In this document: positions 26,909 to 35,407 of the stretch, piece by piece
How positions within the stretch are numbered: position 1 is the first letter of the stretch
Layout: the number at the start of each line of letters is the position of its first letter
Program-made: the position numbers and the translations under genes
The notes under the pieces: generated by a model
Seen by the model: the letters and a program-made list of their open reading frames with translations, nothing else
Databases searched by the model: none
What the model was told of the DNA's origin: nothing
Origin: JAQXDR01 sp038138625
GTDB lineage: Bacteria > Pseudomonadota > Alphaproteobacteria > Rhodobacterales > Rhodobacteraceae
Length of the DNA: 64,000 nucleotides
Assembly: GCA_038138625.1 (NCBI GenBank)
Contig: JAYQEA010000004.1
Span: 1 to 64,000, forward strand
Direction of reading: 5' to 3'

Positions 26909-27268
26909 TTATGCGATAAAACGTTTGTACGCGGCCTCGTCCATCATATCCTCCATGGAAGATGTATCCTCGACCGATAGCTTAAAAAACCATGCCTCGC
27001 CTTCCGGATCTTCGTTGACCTTGCTGGGATCATCGACAAGAGCTTCGTTTACCTCTGTCACTTCACCATCCAGCGGGGCCAGAATATCCGACGCAGCCTT
27101 GACGCTTTCAATCACAACAATCTCGTCGTCAAGGCTGACTGTTGTACCAACCTCGGGCAGTTCGACAAAGACCACATCACCCAGTTGTTCTGCCGCATGT
27201 GCAGTGATCCCGACAACCACCACATCGCCTTCAACGCGCAGCCATTCATGTTCTTCTGTGAATTTCAT
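26909..27268 (-). CDS. gcvH: glycine cleavage system H protein
   Basis: Lipoyl carrier of 119 residues. The lipoylated lysine is K57 in ESVKAASDI. The chosen ATG at 27268 (MKFTEEHEWL) matches the family N-terminus and is preceded by GGAAGGAAAA. An upstream in-frame start would overlap gcvT and add residues not seen in the family. It shuttles the aminomethyl group between GcvP and GcvT. It lies 19 bases after gcvT. Confidence 0.97.
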   Translation of the reverse strand: MKFTEEHEWLRVEGDVVVVGITAHAAEQLGDVVFVELPEVGTTVSLDDEIVVIESVKAASDILAPLDGEVTEVNEALVDDPSKVNEDPEGEAWFFKLSVEDTSSMEDMMDEAAYKRFIA

Positions 27269-27287
27269 AGTGTTTTTTCCTTCCAAA

Positions 27288-28415
27288 TTATCGTTTGAAG
27301 CCCGCTGGAACAAAGGGCATCGAGTTTACACGAACTGGGTGACGCTTACCGCGCACCTCGCCAAAAAGCTTTTGATCCGGTATTGCAAAGGCACTCGCGA
27401 TATAGCCCATCGCAACCGGTGCCCCGACCGTCGGGCCAAAACCACCGGATGTGACCCTACCAATCGCGTCTCCGCCTGTATCTGAGGCAAAAAGTGGTGT
27501 ACCTTCCCGCATGGGAGCACGACCTTCCGGACGCAGGCCGACACGTTTGCGGGCAGCTCCCTCGGCCAGATCATTGAAAATCCGGTACTCACCGGGAAAT
27601 CCGCCGGCGCGTGCGCCACCGGAACGGCGCACTTTTTGAATTGCCCAAGTCAATCCAGCTTCAACCGGGGATGTGGAGGTGTCGATATCATGACCATAAA
27701 GACAAAGTCCTGCCTCAAGTCGCAAAGAATCCCGCGCACCAAGGCCTATTGCCTCGACCCGCGTGTCCGCCAGCAGCGCCTTGGCCACATCACCCGCAGC
27801 AGACGCGGGGATTGAAATCTCAAACCCGTCCTCGCCTGTGTAGCCTGATCTTGAAACCCAGCATTCTGCCCCTGCCAGAGGCAGCGTGGCCACATCCATG
27901 AAGCGTAAATCTGCATAACCCTCTTGAAGATCCGCCAAGACCGATTCTGCCATAGGCCCTTGCAATGCCAGCAAGGCACGATTTTCAATGAGCTTTACGG
28001 TGACCCCTTGTGGTTCTAAAGCAGCGCGCATTCTGGCCACATCGGCGTCTTTACACGCCGCATTGACGACAACGAACAAATGATCACCCCTGTTAGCAAC
28101 CATAAGGTCATCTTCAATGCCGCCCGCGTCATTGGTAAAAAACGCATAGCGTTGCCGACCAACAGGCAGGCCGATGATGTCTTGTGGTAAAATCGTTTCC
28201 AAGGCCAGCGCCGCCGCATCTGCATCCCTGCCACGCAGTATGACCTGCCCCATGTGGCTGACATCAAAAAGCCCCGCCGCTCTGCGGGTGTGTTGATGTT
28301 CTTTCATAACACCTAATTTATAGTTCACAGGCATATCATAGCCTGCAAACGGCACCATCTTGGCGCCTAAAGACACATGTAGATCGAATAACGGCGTACG
28401 CCTAAGGTCTGTCAT
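27288..28415 (-). CDS. gcvT: glycine cleavage system aminomethyltransferase, T-protein
   Basis: Protein of 375 residues that transfers the methylene group from aminomethyl-lipoyl GcvH to tetrahydrofolate and releases ammonia. The start MTDLRRTPLFDLH at 28415 has GGGAGGAG directly upstream and agrees with the normal family length. Typical stretches include FDVSHMGQ near residue 55 and GYTGEDGFEI near 190. The frame is open for a further 179 codons upstream, but that part runs through the riboswitch and is not considered gcvT coding sequence. It is the first gene of the operon. Confidence 0.96.
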   Translation of the reverse strand: MTDLRRTPLFDLHVSLGAKMVPFAGYDMPVNYKLGVMKEHQHTRRAAGLFDVSHMGQVILRGRDADAAALALETILPQDIIGLPVGRQRYAFFTNDAGGIEDDLMVANRGDHLFVVVNAACKDADVARMRAALEPQGVTVKLIENRALLALQGPMAESVLADLQEGYADLRFMDVATLPLAGAECWVSRSGYTGEDGFEISIPASAAGDVAKALLADTRVEAIGLGARDSLRLEAGLCLYGHDIDTSTSPVEAGLTWAIQKVRRSGGARAGGFPGEYRIFNDLAEGAARKRVGLRPEGRAPMREGTPLFASDTGGDAIGRVTSGGFGPTVGAPVAMGYIASAFAIPDQKLFGEVRGKRHPVRVNSMPFVPAGFKR

Positions 28416-28463
28416 GGCTCCTCCCGGCCTTTGGTAAACCGGGGTCTGCGCAAACAACACCGC

Positions 28464-28499
28464 GGCATTCAGAGCACACTCTGTGTGCCCGTAAATGCC
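28464..28499 (-). promoter_or_regulatory. leader hairpin between glycine riboswitch and gcvT
   Basis: Downstream of the second aptamer the RNA can fold with an outer stem GGCATT/AATGCC and an inner stem GCACAC/GTGTGC closed by AGA. No U-run follows immediately, so it may be an expression platform that works by alternative pairing, or a spacer hairpin before the gcvT ribosome-binding site. Confidence 0.5.
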
Positions 28500-28650
28500 C
28501 CTTCTGTCCTTTCGCCTGAGATCGTTATCCCTTCGGCGGGCGCAATGAACGCCTCTCTCCAGAGTGTATGGTATCACGTGGGTCCTGAAGCCTGAGAGTT
28601 TCCGGGGCGGTTGCTCCTTCGGCACCGGATAAGTCCGGTTCTCCCCTCGT
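28497..28650 (-). promoter_or_regulatory. tandem glycine riboswitch
   Basis: Two consecutive glycine aptamers are read on the minus strand. Aptamer 1 (about 28567-28650) has GGGGAGAACCGGAC, CCGAAGGAGCAA and GGAAACTCTCAGGC. Aptamer 2 (about 28497-28566) has CTCTGGAGAG, GCCGAAGGGATAA and CTCAGGCGAAAGGACAG. These are the conserved blocks of the gcvT RNA family. The location 80-235 bases ahead of the gcvT start fits its known role of switching the glycine cleavage operon on when glycine is abundant. Confidence 0.93.
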
Positions 28651-28652
28651 GA

Positions 28653-28952
28653 TAGGTTATGGTTAGAGCTCTTTTGACCCGCAGGCAAGATTTTCTTCTG
28701 CTTTTCCGTCTTCACTCCGAAACTAAATTCTTTATTCAAACTCCAAAAATAGAGACCTTCTTGCCAACACTCTTTGAAAGCGCCCAGCGTTACGAAGACG
28801 ACACCGCTTGCACAGTATGCCTGAATATAGCCAAAACAAGCAAAGGTCCCTTCTGAAAGCAAAAACTCAACCAAATCATTGGCATTTTTGTAGCGATAAC
28901 GTCTGTTGATCGCTACATAGTCATCTGGTGTAGGTTGCGTGTGTCCAGTCAC
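28653..28952 (-). other. open reading frame upstream of the glycine riboswitch, coding status unclear
   Basis: From a GTG at 28952 the minus strand is open for about 100 codons before the riboswitch, and stays open in frame through the riboswitch into gcvT. The predicted peptide (start MTGHTQPTPDDYVAINRR, later VTLGAFKECWQEGLYF) is fairly protein-like. However, it has no clear ribosome-binding site, no recognised family and no stop of its own before gcvT. It may be a chance frame, a remnant, or an upstream coding region. Confidence 0.25.
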
Positions 28953-29072
28953 ACGACTTTAAAAGATTATTTTTCAGAATTCTTTGGACACCCCTGTAAT
29001 ATCAATCTTTGCACACATGTCTAATTTCTGCTCAGGCTGACCCACTATCGAGGCTACATAACAAAGACCCTA

Positions 29073-29087
29073 AAATTGAATCAATTT
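29073..29087. promoter_or_regulatory. 15-bp perfect palindrome upstream of the cyclotransferase gene
   Basis: AAATTGAATCAATTT is symmetric around a central A and ends 14 bases before the ATG at 29102, next to the TGAGG ribosome-binding site. It could be an operator or a small RNA hairpin masking the start. No regulator gene is adjacent. Confidence 0.4.
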
Positions 29088-29101
29088 GAGGTAAGTACAA
29101 A

Positions 29102-29740
29102 ATGGTACAGGACCCACAAAAACGCGATTTAGTTAACTACGCCCCCAGCGTTACCCCATATTTTTTTGGATATGGCTCTTTGGTGAATGCGGCAACGCAT
29201 AAATACAAACCCGTGTTCAAGGCGAGCCTTAGTGGTTACAAGCGCGCATGGCGATTTTCTGAACCGCACGACGCGTGTTTTCTGACCATAATTCCAGACA
29301 AGACCAGCACTATAGACGGGCTATTGGCTCCAGTGGAGCCCAATTGGGAGACGCTGGATTTGCGTGAAACCGCCTATGATCGCTTTGAATGCAGCGACCT
29401 TATCGAAACCAAAGCCAAACAGGTTTGTCAGGTATCCGCCTATGCGATTCCTGATCCGTCTACCTCTGGTACCAACACTGCGCGACCCATCTTGCTTAGT
29501 TATCTTGATACCGTCATTCAGGGCTTTCATACCGTATATGGTTTGGATGGCGTTATCCGTTTTATTAACACAACAACTGGTTGGGAGATCCCAATTCTGG
29601 ACGACAGGTCAGCTCCAATCTATCCCAGAGCGCAAAATCTAACCGCCAGAGAACAAAGCCTAACGAATCAGGTGCTAGCCGACAAATCCTGCGACATACA
29701 TTCGTCCGAGGATTGGAAAGCGCAAAAAAGTGAACGATAG
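29102..29740 (+). CDS. gamma-glutamylcyclotransferase family protein
   Basis: Protein of 212 residues with the cyclotransferase fold: the substrate loop FFGYGSL (residues 21-27) and the presumed catalytic glutamate E89 in LDLRETAYDR. Family members release 5-oxoproline from gamma-glutamyl peptides (ChaC, GGCT) or act on other gamma-glutamyl amines (AIG2-like). The exact substrate is not readable; length and the FFGYGSLVN form lie nearer the GGCT/AIG2-like group than ChaC. It is preceded by a palindrome and TGAGG, and transcribed in the same direction as clpP, about 110 bases away. Confidence 0.8.
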   Translation: MVQDPQKRDLVNYAPSVTPYFFGYGSLVNAATHKYKPVFKASLSGYKRAWRFSEPHDACFLTIIPDKTSTIDGLLAPVEPNWETLDLRETAYDRFECSDLIETKAKQVCQVSAYAIPDPSTSGTNTARPILLSYLDTVIQGFHTVYGLDGVIRFINTTTGWEIPILDDRSAPIYPRAQNLTAREQSLTNQVLADKSCDIHSSEDWKAQKSER

Positions 29741-29848
29741 GCAGGGGTTCAATTTGTCCTAGGCCCCTTGCAGCCCTACATTGCCGCCACTAAGACTCCT
29801 TTAACAGGTGTACGATTAAGTTCGGCACAGGCTGACAGGCAGGCGAAT

Positions 29849-30478
29849 ATGAGAGATCCTCAAGAATTCTATATGAACACGCTCGTACCCATGGTGGTTG
29901 AACAAACCAGTCGGGGGGAACGGGCCTATGATATTTTTTCACGATTGCTGAAAGAACGGGTAATTTTTCTGAATGGGCCGGTTCACGACGGTATGTCATC
30001 TTTGATCGTGGCGCAGCTGCTGCACCTTGAGGCAGAGAACCCGTCAAAAGAAATCTCTATGTACATCAATAGCCCCGGTGGTGTGGTGACCTCTGGATTG
30101 TCGATTTATGACACCATGCAGTATATCAAGCCTAAAATAAGCACTTTGGTCATTGGTCAGGCCGCGTCCATGGGATCGCTATTACTGACTGCTGGTGACA
30201 ACGGCATGCGTTATTCTTTGCCAAACAGCCGTATCATGGTGCATCAACCATCAGGCGGATATCAAGGTCAGGCAACCGACATCATGATCCACGCGGAAGA
30301 AACTTTGAAGTTGAAGCGGCGCTTGAACGAGATTTATGTCAAGCACACCGGCCAAACACTCAAAAAAGTCGAAGCCGCATTGGAGCGGGACAATTTCATG
30401 TCACCTGAGGATGCCAAAGAATGGGGTCTGATTGATGAAATCCTGACAAGTCGCGTGACTACGGAAGACGAATCATAA
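29849..30478 (+). CDS. clpP: ATP-dependent Clp protease proteolytic subunit
   Basis: Serine protease subunit of 209 residues with the full triad S107 (GQAASMGS), H132 (MVHQPSGG) and D181 (ERDNFM). The start at 29849 (MRDPQEFYMNTLVPMV) matches the usual alphaproteobacterial N-terminus; an upstream in-frame start at 29768 would add 27 unlikely residues. It forms the tetradecameric chamber that works with ClpX, encoded 138 bases downstream, in regulated protein turnover and removal of ssrA-tagged products made with SmpB. Confidence 0.97.
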   Translation: MRDPQEFYMNTLVPMVVEQTSRGERAYDIFSRLLKERVIFLNGPVHDGMSSLIVAQLLHLEAENPSKEISMYINSPGGVVTSGLSIYDTMQYIKPKISTLVIGQAASMGSLLLTAGDNGMRYSLPNSRIMVHQPSGGYQGQATDIMIHAEETLKLKRRLNEIYVKHTGQTLKKVEAALERDNFMSPEDAKEWGLIDEILTSRVTTEDES

Positions 30479-30560
30479 TGACTGGGGCGGCACATCATGC
30501 AAGTGACAACTTTGAGATTGTCCCTAGCATTCTGCTGCCCTAATCTTAGAGTGTATGGAG

Positions 30561-30598
30561 GCGGTTAGATGCACAAGCATCTGCGTAAACGAAACCGC
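30561..30598 (+). promoter_or_regulatory. two-tier hairpin in the clpX leader
   Basis: Between clpP and clpX the RNA can form an inner hairpin AGATGC-ACAA-GCATCT and an outer stem GCGGTT/AACCGC with a 10-base internal bulge. It ends 18 bases before the clpX ATG at 30617. No T-run follows, so it is not a terminator. It may modulate clpX translation or processing of a clpP-clpX transcript. Confidence 0.4.
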
Positions 30599-30616
30599 AG
30601 CCTGAAAGGGTAAGCA

Positions 30617-31885
30617 ATGGCAACGAATTCCGGTGGTGACAGCAAGAACACCCTTTACTGCAGCTTTTGTGGGAAAAGCCAGCATGAGGTAAGGAAACTG
30701 ATCGCTGGTCCAACCGTGTTCATCTGCGATGAGTGCGTTGAACTCTGCATGGATATCATTCGCGAGGAAACAAAAAGCAGTGGCCTCAAGGCGTCAGATG
30801 GTGTGCCAACACCTCGCGAAATATGCGGAGTTCTTGACGACTACGTCATAGGCCAGTCTGTCGCTAAACGCGTTTTATCAGTTGCCGTACACAACCACTA
30901 CAAACGACTGAACCACAGTCAAAAATCAAACGAAATCGAACTGGCCAAATCCAATATCCTGCTGATTGGACCAACTGGTTGTGGTAAAACACTGTTGGCA
31001 CAAACACTTGCGCGCATACTAGATGTACCATTTACAATGGCTGATGCAACGACACTGACTGAAGCCGGATATGTCGGTGAGGACGTTGAAAACATCATCC
31101 TTAAACTATTGCAGGCCAGTGAATACAACGTCGAAAGAGCTCAACGCGGCATCGTTTATATTGACGAAGTAGACAAAATCACCCGAAAATCTGAAAACCC
31201 ATCAATAACGCGCGACGTTTCAGGAGAAGGTGTTCAGCAGGCACTTCTAAAGTTGATGGAGGGCACAGTGGCGAGCGTCCCCCCACAAGGTGGACGTAAG
31301 CACCCGCAGCAAGAATTCCTTCAGGTGGATACTACGAACATCTTGTTCATATGCGGCGGTGCTTTCGCAGGCCTCGATCGAATCATTTCTCAGCGCGGAA
31401 AAGGTTCTGCAATGGGTTTCGCTGCTGACGTGCGTGATAAGGACGAACGCAATATTGGCGAAGTATTCCGTGATTTGGAACCGGAAGATCTTCTCAAATT
31501 CGGACTTATTCCTGAGTTTGTCGGCCGCCTTCCTGTCATTGCAACCTTGGAAGACTTGGACGAGGATGCATTAATCATCATCCTGACCCAGCCGAAGAAC
31601 GCTCTTGTGAAGCAATATCAGCGACTTTTCGAACTTGAAGATACGCAGCTCACCTTCACCGATGAAGCGCTGAGCGCTATTGCAAAGCGGGCAATCGAGA
31701 GGAAAACAGGTGCGCGTGGGTTAAGGTCTATCCTTGAAGACATCCTTTTGGATACAATGTTCGAATTACCCGGTATGGATAATGTGACTGAGATTGTGGT
31801 CAATGAAGAGGCCGCAGCCTCTGATGCTGCTCCGCTGATGATATACGCGGAAAACTCAAAGAAAGAGCCTGCATCAGCTGGATAA
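30617..31885 (+). CDS. clpX: ATP-dependent Clp protease ATPase subunit ClpX
   Basis: AAA+ unfoldase of 422 residues. The N-terminal zinc-binding domain has four cysteines (YCSFCGK at 14-20 area and CDECVELC). Walker A is GPTGCGKT, Walker B IVYIDEVDK, and the pore loop GYVG is present. The ClpP-docking loop reads GSAMGFAAD where E. coli has IGF. Length is standard. It recognises and unfolds substrates, including ssrA-tagged proteins, and feeds them to ClpP. It probably has its own leader, given the 138-base gap and hairpin before it. Confidence 0.97.
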   Translation: MATNSGGDSKNTLYCSFCGKSQHEVRKLIAGPTVFICDECVELCMDIIREETKSSGLKASDGVPTPREICGVLDDYVIGQSVAKRVLSVAVHNHYKRLNHSQKSNEIELAKSNILLIGPTGCGKTLLAQTLARILDVPFTMADATTLTEAGYVGEDVENIILKLLQASEYNVERAQRGIVYIDEVDKITRKSENPSITRDVSGEGVQQALLKLMEGTVASVPPQGGRKHPQQEFLQVDTTNILFICGGAFAGLDRIISQRGKGSAMGFAADVRDKDERNIGEVFRDLEPEDLLKFGLIPEFVGRLPVIATLEDLDEDALIIILTQPKNALVKQYQRLFELEDTQLTFTDEALSAIAKRAIERKTGARGLRSILEDILLDTMFELPGMDNVTEIVVNEEAAASDAAPLMIYAENSKKEPASAG

Positions 31886-31929
31886 CTGCCATTCAGATTG
31901 AAAAATTTCGGCGCAGGCTAGAAACTAGC

Positions 31930-32625
31930 ATGGAAACATTTTCCTTCGAATTCTGTGCTGAAGCCTTTGTCGCACTACCAAGCGGGGCACTTTCCTGGCC
32001 TGCAAAATCAACACTGATCTTATCAGATCTGCACTTTGGAAAATCTGCGAGACAAGGACGTTACGGTGGGGCGCTCCTTCCCCCTTATGAAATACAGGAA
32101 ACATTGAAACGGCTCGACGCCGATATGGAACTGACATCTCCTGCACATGTTGTTTGTTTAGGGGATAGTTTTGATGCACCAAAGCTCGAATATTTTCTGC
32201 CCAAGCAGGAACTGGAGTGGATAGTTCGGCTACAGGCCGGGGTCAGATGGACGTGGATTGAAGGCAACCATGATCCTGGTCCCATTGCTTTGGGTGGTGA
32301 ACATCTTGCGGAACTTGTGATCAATCAACTAAGCCTAAGGCATATCGCCTCCCGAAATCCTAAGGAAATATCGGGCCACTACCATCCCAAAGTGCGTTTG
32401 AATCTAGGTGGCCGAACCATAACGCGTCCCTGCTTTTTATGGGACGAAACACGACTGATTCTACCAGCGTATGGAACCTATACAGGTGGGATGTTTTGTG
32501 ATTCCTCGGAATTACGTTGTCTGATGCGTAACGATGCAAAGGTCATTCTGACAGGCCAACGTCCCTGCGCCATTCCGGCGTTCGGCTTGCAATCTTCCAA
32601 ACGTGATCGCATGCTCAAATCATGA
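31930..32625 (+). CDS. pdeM: ligase-associated DNA damage response endonuclease PdeM
   Basis: Metallophosphoesterase of 231 residues with motifs SDLHFGKS, GDSFD, GNHDPGP and SGHYHPK, which bind a two-metal centre. This length and motif set match PdeM, usually found with an ATP-dependent DNA ligase and a ligase-associated helicase and exonuclease in a bacterial DNA repair set. Those partners are not in this window. It overlaps the thioesterase gene by four bases, so the two are co-transcribed. Confidence 0.85.
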   Translation: METFSFEFCAEAFVALPSGALSWPAKSTLILSDLHFGKSARQGRYGGALLPPYEIQETLKRLDADMELTSPAHVVCLGDSFDAPKLEYFLPKQELEWIVRLQAGVRWTWIEGNHDPGPIALGGEHLAELVINQLSLRHIASRNPKEISGHYHPKVRLNLGGRTITRPCFLWDETRLILPAYGTYTGGMFCDSSELRCLMRNDAKVILTGQRPCAIPAFGLQSSKRDRMLKS

Positions 32626-33047
32626 AACGAATTTACGACAGCTTTGCCCGTCAAGGTATGATGTCAACGCTTGGCGCAACTCTGACCCATGTTTCCCCGG
32701 GCCATACAACGATCAAAGCACCGATCAGACCTGAGACATGCCAACAGCAAGGCGCAGCGCACGCCGGTTTAAGTTTTGCTATTGGCGATAGCGCAGCTGG
32801 TTACGCCGCCCTTACAAAAGTACCTGAAGATCAGGAAGTTGTTACATCAGAAATGAAGATTCATTTGCTTACGCCTGCGATGGGTGACTGTCTCATTGCG
32901 TATGGCAAAGTGCTGAGAGCAGGACGCCGTTTGTTGGTGGTGACTGCCGAGGTCTATGTTCTGCAAGATGATATCGAAAAACAAGTTGCATTTCTCACGG
33001 GTTCAATAATGCCCGTGGATATTAATTACACTCAAGTTAGCACTTAA
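32622..33047 (+). CDS. PaaI-family hotdog thioesterase
   Basis: Protein of 141 residues with the hotdog fold of the 4HBT/PaaI type. The segment CQQQGAAHAGLSFAIGDSAAG carries the usual HGG-like turn (here AHAG) and the acidic residue of the helix. Such enzymes hydrolyse acyl-CoA or aryl-CoA thioesters. No specific substrate can be read. Translationally coupled to pdeM by an ATGA overlap, an arrangement without obvious functional sense. Confidence 0.82.
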   Translation: MKRIYDSFARQGMMSTLGATLTHVSPGHTTIKAPIRPETCQQQGAAHAGLSFAIGDSAAGYAALTKVPEDQEVVTSEMKIHLLTPAMGDCLIAYGKVLRAGRRLLVVTAEVYVLQDDIEKQVAFLTGSIMPVDINYTQVST

Positions 33048-33446
33048 ATCCGCTTGCATCGCCGGTAGCCGAATAGAAATACGCAACGACCGTTCAGATC
33101 TCTTGCAGCTTGCATGCACAACAAACCCATATGCGAAGTTGGTATGCCCGATCACGCAATCAAGACGTGTACAGCGTGATCTTGGTTCACAAACTCAGAT
33201 CATTTTCGGGCCCGATATGATATCTGTCAGACATCTGCGAAAACCGATATGTTCAAAAATATAGCATAAGGACCTGCCGGACTCGCTAGCTGATAGGCCA
33301 AAAACTGAAACAGGCTTCGCTTTTTGCTGCACGCCCAAACACACTCCGTTAAATAACTGTTATTTTTATTGAGTGTCACAAAATAACATACAGACAAGCT
33401 ATCAATCGGGCATAAAAGTTTATGCAACCAAGAGGGGATCAACACC
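33048..33446. other. intergenic region with hairpin and palindrome, upstream of the subtilase
   Basis: A 399-base gap without a credible gene. It holds an 8-base inverted repeat GATCACGC/GCGTGATC at 33150-33181 (16-base loop, no T-run). A 15-base perfect palindrome AAATAACTGTTATTT lies at 33351-33365, with a further AAATAAC copy near 33380. The second group is 60-90 bases ahead of the subtilase ATG, a typical place for an operator. Confidence 0.5.
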
Positions 33447-35387
33447 ATGAGCAACCTGATCGAAAGCCCTTATGATGATTTCCAGCAACTTCTTGATCTT
33501 GAGGCAAAGCAGCATCTGGACCCAGAGGCTCCGATGGAACGAGTGTTGCCCATCTTAATGCGCGTGGCAGCTCCACAAGACGAAGATACCAATCTTGACT
33601 CCCATCGCTCAAATATCATGTCGCTTTTGCATGATATGACACAGGTTTTTGGGACAGATGTTTTTAGCGATGATCTGGAAGAGCTGGTTATCTACCTGTC
33701 GGGGCAAAATCCGGAAAGGGCTATGGTCGATTTCTTGTCGCGGATCGTGCTCTATCTCAGAATGCCCAATTGTAGTGATTCCGCGCAATTACATCATTTT
33801 TTATCACGCTATTCCGTCGCTTTGACCCCTCTATGGGTCGGCCCTAGGCTTAGAATTGAGGACAGGTCAGGCGTGGCCAAGCCTGCCTGTAACACTCCAC
33901 CCGGCACAAGTGATGTGGCCTATGCCGACTATCCCGTCGTCGGAATTATAGATGATGGAATAGGGTTCCTGAATCAGGCGTTTTGCGAGAAAGAGCAGAC
34001 GCGCATAGATGCGATTTGGCTAATGACACGTCCTAGTCGCACGAGCCACGGCTATAAAATTGCCAAACGTTTAACTGGTGCCGAGGACATTGACAGCCTG
34101 ATCGACCAGGTGCGTCAGGGACGCAAACTGGAATCCGAAATCTACGACACGCTCAATCGTTCTCTGTATGCTCATGATACATATCACGCGACCAGCCGAT
34201 CAGTGACCCATGGCACCCATATGCTTGGACTTGCAAGCGAGCGAACGGCACCTTTACCCGACGGCATGCGTGACCTGCTTGCCGTTGACTTGCCTCCATT
34301 TTCCGTTCGCGACATGTCCGGACACTACCTTTCCTTTTTTGCCTATTTAGGTGTGCGGTTTATGCTGCGCCGAATGATCCAAGCCCACAAAAGCCCCAAC
34401 AAAGCACCGCGCCCTTTGATAATTAATCTGAGCATCGGGATGCTGGCGGGCCCAAAAGACAACACCGGCGCGTTTCCAAGGGAATTCTTATCCGAAGTAG
34501 ATAGCTACAAACAGGCCACGCAGGGGCAGGTCACTGGTGTCTTTTCATTCGGAAACGCTGGTATGAATCGTCAAGTTGCGACAGTTGATCTGAAACAAGG
34601 TACAAGCACACAGCTTGACTGGCGGCTGCTTCCTGATGACCGCACAGCTAGCTTTTTGGAACTGCGTGGCCCTTGTGATTTGGAGGTCGCAATAGAATGC
34701 TTGGCCGATTGCGACGGGCCAAGCCATTTTGTGCGTCCGACAGCGGGAACGTATCAGGACATCAAAAAGGACGGGCGTCTAGCTGCGCGCATATATGGCA
34801 ATTGGTCCATGATTTCGTCAGAAAATCAGAACACGACCGATATCACAGAATGGTGTTTTGGTAGAACAGCTGTCACGCATAAGGCTGATGGGTTAATCAT
34901 CGCCCTTCGACCCACCCATGACCACCTACACCCCATAAGTGACGCACCCGGACTTTGGCGTATTCATATCAGGTCAGCAACCGGAGGAAGAGTTACCTGC
35001 CAAATCCAATCCGACGATACGCCGCCGGGCTATTTGAACCACGGACGCCAGTCCTATTTCGAGGATCCGCAACACGGCGATGTTGATCCAGTCACTGCAA
35101 TGGGCAGTTATTCTGCAATGATTCCCGTTAGTAATGATCATGTTAGTGTAAACGCTCTTAGGTGGACGCCATCCGGTAATCTGGAAGAAACGATGCCCTA
35201 TGCATCTCAAGGCGGATTGTTCGACATTAACTCTGCTGATACTGGTGTTGTGATCGAAGATCACTTCAGAGCGGGGGGGTTAAGTGGGCTTGGAACTTTA
35301 ACCGGAACCACTGCGCGAATGGGCGGCACCAGTGCTGCAGCTGCCCGATATACCGCCTATCTGGCGACGCGCGCTGTGACTTCTTAG
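33447..35387 (+). CDS. subtilisin-like (S8) serine protease without export signal
   Basis: Protein of 646 residues with a complete S8 triad: D169 (IIDDG), H255 (THGTH) and S629 (GGTSAAAA), plus the oxyanion Asn N370 (FSFGN). The final motif lacks the proline usual in GTSxAxP. The first 155 residues form an acidic, helical N-terminal domain with no signal peptide or membrane helix, so the enzyme appears cytoplasmic. About 170 residues between the Asn and Ser motifs (400-600) are an insert, probably a beta-rich domain. SD GAGGGG precedes the ATG. It is isolated, with no inhibitor, transporter or secretion gene nearby. Substrate unknown; a role in intracellular regulation or defence is speculation. 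Confidence 0.85.
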   Translation: MSNLIESPYDDFQQLLDLEAKQHLDPEAPMERVLPILMRVAAPQDEDTNLDSHRSNIMSLLHDMTQVFGTDVFSDDLEELVIYLSGQNPERAMVDFLSRIVLYLRMPNCSDSAQLHHFLSRYSVALTPLWVGPRLRIEDRSGVAKPACNTPPGTSDVAYADYPVVGIIDDGIGFLNQAFCEKEQTRIDAIWLMTRPSRTSHGYKIAKRLTGAEDIDSLIDQVRQGRKLESEIYDTLNRSLYAHDTYHATSRSVTHGTHMLGLASERTAPLPDGMRDLLAVDLPPFSVRDMSGHYLSFFAYLGVRFMLRRMIQAHKSPNKAPRPLIINLSIGMLAGPKDNTGAFPREFLSEVDSYKQATQGQVTGVFSFGNAGMNRQVATVDLKQGTSTQLDWRLLPDDRTASFLELRGPCDLEVAIECLADCDGPSHFVRPTAGTYQDIKKDGRLAARIYGNWSMISSENQNTTDITEWCFGRTAVTHKADGLIIALRPTHDHLHPISDAPGLWRIHIRSATGGRVTCQIQSDDTPPGYLNHGRQSYFEDPQHGDVDPVTAMGSYSAMIPVSNDHVSVNALRWTPSGNLEETMPYASQGGLFDINSADTGVVIEDHFRAGGLSGLGTLTGTTARMGGTSAAAARYTAYLATRAVTS

Positions 35388-35407
35388 ACCAATTTATCAA
35401 ATAGCCG

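Noticed and set aside
28416..28652. In-frame N-terminal extension of gcvT
   Set aside because: The stretch is the tandem glycine riboswitch; GcvT family length and a strong ribosome-binding site support the start at 28415.
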